The translations under genes and the position numbers were made by a program. A stretch of DNA of 6,078 nucleotides from JACRIK01 sp040753835 (GTDB lineage: Bacteria; Planctomycetota; MHYJ01; JACQXL01). The first letter of the stretch is position 1; each line of letters starts with the position of its first letter. Below the pieces are notes generated by a model. The model saw only the letters and a program-made list of their open reading frames with translations, ran no database searches and was not told where the DNA came from. This document shows positions 1-5,168 of the stretch, piece after piece. The stretch covers positions 1 to 6,078 of the forward strand of contig JBFMDM010000130.1 of NCBI GenBank assembly GCA_040753835.1, given 5' to 3'.

Positions 1-169
1 TCTTTTTCTCTCCCTTCCCTGCCTGCGCCCCTATATCCAGGGGGGCTGGCTGGCCGGCCGTCTTTTCCTGCGCCTCTGAAAGGCGGTTGGTGATGCCGAA
101 CCTGCTTAAAAACCCCAGGAATAACAGCATAGAAACCAATATAATAAGCCACAATAATGTCTTTTTCAT
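1..169 (-). CDS. Membrane-anchored or secreted protein, N-terminal part (partial)
   Basis: Read on the minus strand, an ATG at 169-167 opens a frame that stays open for 56 codons to the window edge, so the 3' end is missing. The protein begins MKKTLLWLIILVSML, with two lysines followed by about 18 hydrophobic residues (about residues 4-22). It continues into a polar stretch with Arg, Glu and Lys, then an Ala/Pro/Gly-rich segment (TAGQPAPLDIGAQAGKGEKK). This is the layout of an uncleaved signal anchor or a signal peptide followed by a flexible linker; there is no lipobox cysteine. A good sigma70-type promoter (178-206) points into it. No Shine-Dalgarno sequence lies in front of the ATG, and the -10 box ends only 8 bases upstream, so the message may be leaderless. 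It is transcribed away from the large FN3/kelch gene. The function cannot be told from this fragment. The competing plus-strand frame over the same DNA has no start signal or recognisable content. Confidence 0.68.
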   Translation of the reverse strand, partial: MKKTLLWLIILVSMLLFLGFLSRFGITNRLSEAQEKTAGQPAPLDIGAQAGKGEKK

Positions 170-177
170 ATACTTAT

Positions 178-206
178 ATTATGAAATTTCTATCCACAAC
201 AGTCAA
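178..206 (-). promoter_or_regulatory. Sigma70-type promoter for the minus-strand gene
   Basis: On the minus strand a -35 TTGACT (206-201) is separated by exactly 17 bases from a -10 CATAAT (183-178). The ATG of the minus-strand gene starts 8 bases after the -10 box. A normal start distance would place the transcript's first base at or within a base or two of the ATG, so a leaderless message is likely. This is seen by motif only. Confidence 0.6.
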
Positions 207-232
207 GGAAAAACAGAACCCGAATCAGGCGA

Positions 233-254
233 ACCTGCCTGCCGTCAGGCAGGT
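233..254. repeat. Perfect 9-bp palindrome with 4-base loop
   Basis: ACCTGCCTG (233-241) and CAGGCAGGT (246-254) form a perfect stem around the loop CCGT. No T-run follows on either strand, so it is not a standard terminator. The preceding TCAGGCGAACCT (225-236) recurs at 4714-4725, which suggests membership of a dispersed repeat family. From memory, CCTGCC...GGCAGG palindromes of this type are scattered in intergenic DNA of several environmental bacterial phyla; this was not checked here. Confidence 0.6.
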
Positions 255-280
255 ACAACGAACACCGCAGTGACCGCGAA

Positions 281-366
281 GCGAATATCACGAATATAAT
301 TTCTTAATTCGTGTAACTCGCGTCATTCGTGTTTGACTCTTCGTATCTTCGTGCCTTGGTGGCTAA
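281..366. repeat. Cluster of short 'attcgtgt' repeats, upstream copy
   Basis: ATTCGTGT occurs at 307-314 and again at 325-332, with degenerate related units (actcgcgt, cttcgtat, cttcgtgcc) filling the rest. The inverse unit CACGAAT at 289-295 pairs with 307-313 to give a 7-bp stem with an 11-base loop. The same units appear in the opposite orientation just after the large gene (4125-4145), including the 11-bp word CACGAATATAA (289-299 and 4135-4145). No coding frame here is credible. The cluster lies between the two divergent promoters. Confidence 0.6.
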
Positions 367-384
367 TATTTTTTCCGATTCTAC

Positions 385-412
385 TTGATTTATTTATCAT
401 TATGGGTATAAT
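385..412 (+). promoter_or_regulatory. Sigma70-type promoter for the FN3/kelch lipoprotein gene
   Basis: TTGATT (385-390), a 16-base spacer and a perfect TATAAT (407-412) lie immediately in front of the ATG at 422. The gap from the -10 box to the ATG is 9 bases, so transcription probably begins within a few bases of the start codon. No Shine-Dalgarno sequence fits in between. The surrounding DNA (367-421) is strongly A+T-rich, as expected of a promoter. Confidence 0.62.
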
Positions 413-421
413 ATTGCATAT

Positions 422-3400
422 ATGAGCCCCGTTAGAGATAACCAAGCGCTTATCCCAAGAATAGGCGCCGGGTATTCTGGTATAGGGAAATCATCCGCTT
501 TTACGACACATTATACTACAAATGCCAATCCATTCATCTCTAACGGGGTGAGATATTGTATTATTTGTCTTATCTCATCACTTATCCTGCCGCTCTTATG
601 CCTTTCAGCCGGTTGCCTATCCAAGGGCGACAGCGGCAGCAGTGCGACCCCGAAGGCGCCATCAAACCTCACCGCAACCACCGTGCTTTCCTCACGGATT
701 AACCTGTTCTGGGACGATAATTCCACCAATGAAACCGGCTTCATCATTGAGCGCCGGAAACAGGGCCAGGGCGGCTTTTCCATCCTCGTCTCCCTGAACG
801 CCAATGCCACCTATTATGCCGATATCAACCTCTCGTCCGAGACATTCTATTATTACCGCGTCCGGGCATTCAACAGCGACGGGAACAGCGACCCTTCCAA
901 TCAGGCCGAGGCCCAGACCCTGCCCGGGCCGCCGGATAGCCCGCTGCTCGTCCAGGCCAATGCCGTCTCTTTCCAGCAGATAAACATCGCCTGGCAGGAC
1001 AACTCGTTCAACGAGGAGGGTTTCAGGATAGAGCGCAAGACCACGGCAAACGGAACCTACAACATAATCGCCACCCTGTCGCCCAATACCGCGTCATTTT
1101 CGGACACCTCGCTTCTGCCCGAAACCCAGTATTATTACCGCCTCAGGTCCTATAATTACCTGGGCGACAGTTCCAATTCCAACGCGCTCTCGGCCACGAC
1201 CCTGCAGATGCCTCCGGTTGCACCGTCCGGCCTCACTGCCACAGCCAATCCCGGCATCCCTTATCAGGTCTCGCTCCAGTGGACCGACAACTCAAGCAAC
1301 GAATCCGGATTCAAGATAGAGCGCAAGACCGAGGGCGGCAATTTCCAGGAGATAACTGACCGGGCGGCCAACTCCACCTCTTGGGTTGACACCGATATCC
1401 TGCCCGACACGGTTTATTATTACCGTCTCTTCGGCTGGAATTCCGGCGGTTATGGCGGCTACTCCGATGTCGCGTCTCTGACCACGCCGTTCTGGCTGCC
1501 CCTGGCGCCGGACCAACTTGCGGCCTGGGCCGTCTCGGCCAGCCAGATAAACCTCTCTTGGCGCGACAATTCCAATAACGAAACCGAATTCAGCATAGAG
1601 CGCTCGCCCAACGGAACCGGCTCCTGGGCTCAAATCGCCACCGCCACCGATAACGCCACGACCTACAGCAACCGGTATCTCTCATCCGGCACGACCTATT
1701 ATTACCGTGTCAGGGCCTATGACTCAATCGGCGACAATTACAGCGATTATTCAGACATCGCATCAGCCGCTACATACTCGCCGCCCGTCAATAACCCGGT
1801 TGCGCCGTCAACGCCGGTTACCTCCACGGTCTACGGCTACGAACTGACCCTCCAGTTCACGGACCAGTCAAACAACGAAGAATGGTTCAAGATAGAGCGC
1901 TCGCCGAACGGCGTTGATTCCTGGGCCGAGATTGCCCAGATAGGCGCGGTCTCTTCATCTGGCACTACCGTCTCGTATACCGACCCGAGCGTGGCCACCA
2001 GCAGCACATATTATTATCGCCTGACCGCTTATAATGCCTACGGCAGTTCGTCTCCGCCCGCGGTCTCAACGGCCATCATTACCAAAGGCCCGCCGCCCCT
2101 GGCGCCTTCAGGCATCTCTGCCACGTCCATATCATACAGCCAGGTGGCGGTCTCCTGGACCGATAACTCCTCGGATGAGCAGAGTTTCAAACTGGAGCGC
2201 AAGAAAGCCGGCAGCGCTTACGCCCAGATTCTCTCGCTTATCGCCAATCTTACCTCCTACAGCGACAACAACAATATCCAGCCGGATACCGCCTATTATT
2301 ACCGGGTCAGGGCATTCGGCGAGGGCGGCTACAGCGCCTATTCCAACGAGGTCTTGGTGAATACGCCGGTCGGGCCGCCGGCCGCGCCGGTTATCAGCCG
2401 CCTTGAAACCGTCTCGGCCAGCCAGATAAATATCTTCTGGTCTGACGAGTCAAACAACGAGACCGGATTCAAGATAGAGCGCAAGCCGGCCGGCGGCGCT
2501 TTTGAGGAAATCACCCAGGTCCCGGCCAACGTCACGAGTTTTGCCGATAACACCCTCTCGCCCAATACCACATACTACTACCGCATCAAAGCGTATAATA
2601 TCTACAACAGCCCCTGGTCAAACCAACTGTCGGCAACCACCCTGTCACTGCCGCCCAATGCGCCTTCCAACCTCACAGGCACCGCGGTCTCGCCGGTCCA
2701 GGTCAATATCCAGTGGGACGACAATTCAACCAACGAGGACGGATTTGCCGTGGAGTCAAGGAAGGAATCCGAGCCGAATTATTACCAAATTACCAATCTC
2801 TCGGCCAACTCCACCACCTTCTCGCATCTCTCGGTTACCGAAACCACCACCTATTATTACCGGGTCAGGGCCTGGAATTCCATCGGGATGAGCGATTATT
2901 CCAATGCGGTCTCGGTCAGCACGCCCTCTCCGGCCTCAATCACGCCGCTGGCGCCGTCAAACCTGACCGGTACCTCAATCGCCTCTTATCGGGTCAATCT
3001 CCTCTGGCAGGACAACTCGGATAACGAGGAGGGCTTTAAGATAAAACGGCAGTCGCCGGGCGAAGCGCTATTCTCCGAAGCCGGCTCGGTCGCCGCCGGT
3101 GTCACCGGTTATGCAGACATCACCCTGGACGACCTGACGACCTACACCTACACGGTCTGCGCCTATAACACGGCCGGTGAAAGCGGCCTGTCCAATGAAA
3201 TCACCGCCACCACCCTGGCCGCGGCCTGGGTTTCCATCAGCGCCACGGACAAGCCGACCCCGCGCTGGCTGCACGCCACGGCCTACGATGCCGAGCGCCA
3301 GCAGGTCATCCTCTTCGGCGGCTCGGACGGCGAGAACCGAGACGATACCTGGCTCTATGACGGGACTAACTGGAACTGGCAGTATTGCAGCAACCGGCCG

Positions 3401-4090
3401 CCCGGCCGGCGCAATCACGCCATTGTTTACGACGCCAACCGGAAGATGGTTGTCCTTTTCGGCGGAACCGATATGTCTGTCAAGGACGACACCTGGGAAT
3501 GGGACGGCGCGGTCTGGACCGAAAAGAACCCGTCCAGCAAGCCGCCGGCCCGCGAAGGCCATTCGCTTACTTACGACGCCCAGCGCCAAAAAGTCGTCCT
3601 CTTCGGCGGCGTTGTCTCAGGCGTATATCTTAACGACACTTGGGAATGGGACGGCGCCAACTGGGTTGACAAGAACCCGGCCAACAAGCCGCCGGGCCGG
3701 ACCGGTCACGCCATCACCTACGACTGCGCCGGCCAGAAGATTATCCTCTTCGGCGGCAGGGACAGCCAGTTAAAAGGCGATATGTGGGAATGGAACGGCG
3801 CGAACTGGTCGCAACTGAACCCCTCAACCAAGCCCTCAAACCGGGCCTATGCCCAGATGGTCTGCGACATTGTCCGCCAGGAAATCGTCCTCTTCGGCGG
3901 CCAGGATTCCGGCGGATATCTGGACGACACATGGGAATGGCACGGAACCGACTGGGCCCAGAAGACCACGGCCGCCCAGCCGTCCGCACGATACTGGCAT
4001 TCCATTGCCTACGACTCCGTAAAATACCGGATTATCGTCTTCGGCGGATACAACGGCATCCGCATGGGCGATACATGGGAATACCCTTAA
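422..4090 (+). CDS. Exported lipoprotein with nine FN3 domains and a six-bladed kelch propeller
   Basis: This is a 1222-residue protein as read from the ATG at 422. Residues 43-65 (RYCIICLISS...LSAGC) form a lipoprotein signal peptide with C65 as the probable lipidated cysteine, followed by a Ser/Gly/Lys linker. Nine FN3 domains follow, starting near residues 79, 170, 266, 361, 460, 560, 654, 746 and 843. Each has the signatures xDNSxNExGFxIER and YYYRVRAYN; domain 9 is the most divergent (YTYTVCAYN). From W936 to the end there are six kelch repeats, each with a VxLFGG turn and a DTWEWDG strand. FN3 arrays usually act as spacers or in adhesion and glycan binding, and kelch propellers bind proteins or sugars; the ligand here is unknown. 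The protein is probably anchored in the membrane and exposed outside the cytoplasm. Residues 2-43 appear to derive from an inserted element (427-548). The ancestral start was probably this same ATG read directly into RYCIIC. A GTG at 548 is an alternative present start. Neither has a Shine-Dalgarno sequence. Confidence 0.93.
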   Translation: MSPVRDNQALIPRIGAGYSGIGKSSAFTTHYTTNANPFISNGVRYCIICLISSLILPLLCLSAGCLSKGDSGSSATPKAPSNLTATTVLSSRINLFWDDNSTNETGFIIERRKQGQGGFSILVSLNANATYYADINLSSETFYYYRVRAFNSDGNSDPSNQAEAQTLPGPPDSPLLVQANAVSFQQINIAWQDNSFNEEGFRIERKTTANGTYNIIATLSPNTASFSDTSLLPETQYYYRLRSYNYLGDSSNSNALSATTLQMPPVAPSGLTATANPGIPYQVSLQWTDNSSNESGFKIERKTEGGNFQEITDRAANSTSWVDTDILPDTVYYYRLFGWNSGGYGGYSDVASLTTPFWLPLAPDQLAAWAVSASQINLSWRDNSNNETEFSIERSPNGTGSWAQIATATDNATTYSNRYLSSGTTYYYRVRAYDSIGDNYSDYSDIASAATYSPPVNNPVAPSTPVTSTVYGYELTLQFTDQSNNEEWFKIERSPNGVDSWAEIAQIGAVSSSGTTVSYTDPSVATSSTYYYRLTAYNAYGSSSPPAVSTAIITKGPPPLAPSGISATSISYSQVAVSWTDNSSDEQSFKLERKKAGSAYAQILSLIANLTSYSDNNNIQPDTAYYYRVRAFGEGGYSAYSNEVLVNTPVGPPAAPVISRLETVSASQINIFWSDESNNETGFKIERKPAGGAFEEITQVPANVTSFADNTLSPNTTYYYRIKAYNIYNSPWSNQLSATTLSLPPNAPSNLTGTAVSPVQVNIQWDDNSTNEDGFAVESRKESEPNYYQITNLSANSTTFSHLSVTETTTYYYRVRAWNSIGMSDYSNAVSVSTPSPASITPLAPSNLTGTSIASYRVNLLWQDNSDNEEGFKIKRQSPGEALFSEAGSVAAGVTGYADITLDDLTTYTYTVCAYNTAGESGLSNEITATTLAAAWVSISATDKPTPRWLHATAYDAERQQVILFGGSDGENRDDTWLYDGTNWNWQYCSNRPPGRRNHAIVYDANRKMVVLFGGTDMSVKDDTWEWDGAVWTEKNPSSKPPAREGHSLTYDAQRQKVVLFGGVVSGVYLNDTWEWDGANWVDKNPANKPPGRTGHAITYDCAGQKIILFGGRDSQLKGDMWEWNGANWSQLNPSTKPSNRAYAQMVCDIVRQEIVLFGGQDSGGYLDDTWEWHGTDWAQKTTAAQPSARYWHSIAYDSVKYRIIVFGGYNGIRMGDTWEYP
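423..552. mobile_element. MITE-like element with 13-bp terminal inverted repeats and TGAG target duplication
   Basis: CCCCGTTAGAGAT (427-439) and ATCTCTAACGGGG (536-548) are perfect inverted repeats bounding 122 bases. TGAG lies directly outside both ends (423-426 and 549-552), as a 4-bp target-site duplication would. The inside holds smaller hairpins: gataa/ttatc (437-441, 450-454) and agaata/tattct (458-463, 473-478). It has no room for a transposase, so it would have been mobilised in trans. Element plus one duplication is 126 bases, exactly 42 codons, and the element is open in the frame of the host gene. Taking it out joins ATGAG to ATATTGT, giving M-R-Y-C-I-I-C-L, a normal lipoprotein signal start. 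No second copy is seen in the window, and the family is not identified. Confidence 0.8.
656..3226 (+). repeat. Array of nine FN3 domain repeats inside the large gene
   Basis: Nine repeats of roughly 270-300 bases each start near nucleotides 656, 930, 1217, 1502, 1799, 2099, 2381, 2657 and 2948. The best-conserved DNA words are those for the Tyr-Tyr-Tyr-Arg strand (mostly tattattaccg) and for the DNSxNE strand. Copies 3 and 7 share an identical 23-base word (1305-1327 and 2463-2485). Copies 4 and 7 share an identical 22-base word (1530-1551 and 2409-2430). Most of the remaining sequence has diverged at DNA level, so the array is old, with local recent exchange or duplication. Confidence 0.88.
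3227..4087 (+). other. Six-repeat kelch beta-propeller region
   Basis: Residues 936-1222 contain six FGG turns, each followed by a D(D/N/G)(T/M)W strand (FGGSDG, FGGTDM, FGGVVS, FGGRDS, FGGQDS, FGGYNG). The last repeat stops right after GDTWEYP and so lacks its fourth strand and the xPxxRxxH linker. The region instead opens with WVSISATDKPTPRWLH, which aligns with the corresponding strand and linker of other repeats (for example WTEKNPSSKPPAREGH). The ring is therefore probably closed by the first strand completing the last blade, the usual way a six-bladed kelch propeller is sealed. This predicts a complete propeller and not a truncated one. Confidence 0.85.
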
Positions 4091-4124
4091 TTCACTACGA
4101 CTCGCCACAAAAGCAAAAATCATA

Positions 4125-4168
4125 ACACGAATCACACGAATATAAAGCAACGGCGATAGCGAATTCGT
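4125..4168. repeat. 'attcgtgt' repeats, downstream copy in reverse orientation
   Basis: ACACGAAT occurs at 4125-4132 and 4134-4141, the reverse complement of the ATTCGTGT units upstream of the large gene. CGAAT (4137-4141) can pair with ATTCG (4163-4167). The large gene is thus bracketed by the same small repeat in opposite orientations. No T-run hairpin typical of a terminator was found between 4091 and the rpmE promoter. Confidence 0.5.
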
Positions 4169-4188
4169 AATTGTAGGGGTTGTTTTTC

Positions 4189-4216
4189 TTGACATTCATA
4201 GAAATTCTGGTATATA
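4189..4216 (+). promoter_or_regulatory. Sigma70-type promoter of rpmE
   Basis: A consensus -35 TTGACA (4189-4194) is followed after 16 bases by TATATA (4211-4216), which has TGG directly before it (4208-4210), an extended -10 element. Shifting two bases gives TATATA again with an 18-base spacer. Expected transcription start is near 4223, leaving a leader of about 34 bases. The promoter indicates that rpmE is transcribed independently of the large upstream gene. Confidence 0.68.
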
Positions 4217-4256
4217 TACATCTTTGTAACCATAAAATGACAGGAGACCTATTGCA

Positions 4257-4475
4257 ATGAAAGAGAAGATTCATCCGGAATACAAGAATACGACCGTTAC
4301 CTGCGCCTGCGGCGAGACATTCCAGACCAAGTCCACCAAAGATAAAATCGCCGTCTCCATCTGCTCCAAGTGCCATCCCTTCTACACAGGCAAGGAGAAA
4401 TACGTTGACACAGCCCGTCGTATAGAGAAATTCCAGAAGAAATACGCCAATTACGGGCAGTCAGGAACAAAGTAA
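4257..4475 (+). CDS. rpmE: 50S ribosomal protein L31, zinc-binding type
   Basis: This is a 72-residue protein with the L31 pattern. It opens MKEKIHPEY, then has CAC (C16, C18), then CSKCHPFYTGK (C36, C39), and ends with a basic helix DTARRIEKFQKKY. The four cysteines make it the zinc-binding (C+) form, as opposed to the zinc-free paralogue made under zinc starvation in many bacteria. L31 sits on the large ribosomal subunit near the bridge to the small subunit. Length and order match the family. AGGAG at 4242-4246 lies 10 bases before the ATG and supports this start. The last residues (NYGQSGTK) are encoded partly by one arm of a repeat, ttacgggcag (4451-4460), that recurs at 4588-4597 and inverted at 4504-4511. 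The tail after KFQKKYA may therefore be repeat-derived. Confidence 0.96.
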   Translation: MKEKIHPEYKNTTVTCACGETFQTKSTKDKIAVSICSKCHPFYTGKEKYVDTARRIEKFQKKYANYGQSGTK

Positions 4476-4597
4476 CTTACGACGGGAAGGAGTCCCGTAG
4501 GGACTGCCCGTTATTAGTCGCTGTTAGGCTTCAGCCGTTATCAGCGACTTATCCCGCCTACTCGGCGTGGTCCCGCTTTAGCGGTGGTTACGGGCAG
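4453..4597. repeat. Nested inverted-repeat region with possible branched fold
   Basis: ACGGGCAGTC (4453-4462, inside the end of rpmE) pairs perfectly with GACTGCCCGT (4502-4511), enclosing a hairpin acggga/tcccgt (4482-4487, 4493-4498). CTGCCCGT (4504-4511) alternatively pairs with ACGGGCAG (4590-4597). That second pairing encloses three further hairpins: agtcgctg/cagcgact (4516-4523, 4542-4549, with ggct/agcc inside), cgcc/ggcg (4555-4558, 4564-4567) and ccgc/gcgg (4573-4576, 4581-4584). The middle arm can therefore choose between two partners. It could be a mobile palindromic repeat, a structured 3' end for the rpmE transcript, or a small RNA. No T-run follows, so it is not a standard terminator. 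Confidence 0.6.
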
Positions 4598-4649
4598 AAC
4601 ACATAAGAGATTGGGGAGTCACAAAAATAACCCTCATCCTGTTTGGAGT

Positions 4650-4690
4650 GTATTGACTGCCTGACCGCCCGTTCAGGCGGGCGTCAATAC
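4650..4690. repeat. Stem-loop with 8-bp outer stem and GC-rich inner stem
   Basis: GTATTGAC (4650-4657) pairs perfectly with GTCAATAC (4683-4690). Inside, either gcctga/tcaggc (4659-4664, 4673-4678) or gcccg/cgggc (4667-4671, 4678-4682) can pair. The following ctgtctgtctt is only modestly T-rich, so a terminator is possible but weak. The nearby tcaggcgaacct (4714-4725) repeats 225-236, tying this spot to the repeat in front of the large gene. Confidence 0.55.
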
Positions 4691-4808
4691 CTGTCTGTCT
4701 TAGCGAAAACGATTCAGGCGAACCTATGGGCGCACAAGGGAAACAATATGGAGCGTAGAGAATAGGGCGTTAAGTAATAGAACCAAGTAATCAGCAACTA
4801 ACAATAAA

Positions 4809-4830
4809 TGCCACGTTAAATATTGTGGCA
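4809..4830 (+). promoter_or_regulatory. Small hairpin abutting the ribosome binding site of the 103-residue gene
   Basis: TGCCAC (4809-4814) pairs with GTGGCA (4825-4830), and the last A is the first base of the AGGAAG ribosome binding site (4830-4835). CAATA (4802-4806) can pair instead with TATTG (4821-4825), which would break the first stem. Two exclusive folds next to a ribosome binding site could modulate translation, but both stems are short and could be chance. Confidence 0.3.
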
Positions 4831-4841
4831 GGAAGAAATAT

Positions 4842-5153
4842 ATGAAGAAGTTTGTCCGTGAGGTTCAAACTGACGGCACGCGCACCAGAGAATATTGCCA
4901 ACATGGTACCCCGACATTAGTGCAAAGCAAATGGGGGCCATGGGGACAATACGAACATCCACCTGCAACGGTTCCAGACAGTTATTTGCCTCCGGATAAT
5001 CGTGACACACCACAGAATGAAAGAGATGGAGGCATTAGTTACTACGAGCCCCCGCAAACGCGTAAAGATGCGGCTGCTGGAAAACCAGACCCGGGCAAGG
5101 AACAGCACACTCTAAAAGAAGGATTAGAAGAGTCCCCCTCACCACCAAAATAA
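4842..5153 (+). CDS. Hypothetical hydrophilic proline-rich protein, 103 residues
   Basis: I do not recognise this protein. AGGAAG at 4830-4835, 6 bases before the ATG, supports the start. The product has no signal peptide or membrane segment and is highly polar. The first third (MKKFVREVQTDGTRTREY) may fold, and a Trp/Gly/Tyr patch (WGPWGQYEHPP) sits near residues 32-42. The rest is rich in Pro, Asp, Glu and Lys and looks disordered. One cysteine (C19) is present. The related phrases QYEHPP and YYEPP may be a loose internal repeat. The stop is 15 bases before the next gene, so the two are probably co-transcribed. Codon use is more A+T-rich than in the large lipoprotein gene or the gene at 5846, which may indicate separate origin. 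A mis-called frame cannot be excluded, but the ribosome binding site and tight spacing favour a real gene. Confidence 0.6.
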   Translation: MKKFVREVQTDGTRTREYCQHGTPTLVQSKWGPWGQYEHPPATVPDSYLPPDNRDTPQNERDGGISYYEPPQTRKDAAAGKPDPGKEQHTLKEGLEESPSPPK

Positions 5154-5168
5154 TAAATCGGAAATAAG

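Larger units (their letters stand above)
4476..4841. other. Gene-poor interval rich in inverted repeats
   Basis: No credible coding frame, tRNA or rRNA was found here on either strand. The longest plus-strand start-to-stop reading noticed is a ten-codon ATG at 4726, without a ribosome binding site. The first half holds the branched repeat, then a stem-loop at 4650-4690, a copy of the tcaggcgaacct word at 4714-4725, and an A-rich run-up to the next gene with a small hairpin at 4809-4830. No clear -35/-10 pair was found for the downstream genes. Confidence 0.6.

Noticed and set aside
233..254. Possible rho-independent terminator
   Set aside because: The stem is good but no T-run follows on either strand, and it sits upstream of both divergent genes.
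87..299. Plus-strand frame of 70 codons in front of the large gene
   Set aside because: It has no ribosome binding site, runs through a palindrome and repeat units, has no recognisable protein character, and opposes the better-supported minus-strand gene and its promoter.
307..332. Possible CRISPR array from repeated attcgtgt units
   Set aside because: The units are only 8 bases long, irregularly spaced and degenerate, without spacers of constant length.
656..3226. Possible frameshift or pseudogene in the large gene because of repeat irregularities
   Set aside because: All nine FN3 domains and six kelch repeats are read in one frame without an internal stop, and the spacing between domains is regular.
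3068..3589. Minus-strand frame of 173 codons inside the kelch region
   Set aside because: It is a shadow of the G+C-rich third codon positions of the real plus-strand gene, whose kelch repeats are unmistakable.
3177..3773. Plus-strand frame of 198 codons rich in Arg, Pro, Ser and Thr
   Set aside because: It is a frame-shifted reading of the kelch repeats, with the biased composition typical of an out-of-frame shadow.
4095..4376. Minus-strand frame of 93 codons over rpmE
   Set aside because: It is antisense to rpmE, a certain gene with its own promoter and ribosome binding site, and the rest comes from intergenic repeats.
4504..4597. Cloverleaf-like outline suggesting a tRNA
   Set aside because: The arm sizes are wrong: the last loop has four bases, there is no TTCGA-type T loop, no seven-base anticodon loop and no CCA-type end. 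It is better described as a branched repeat.
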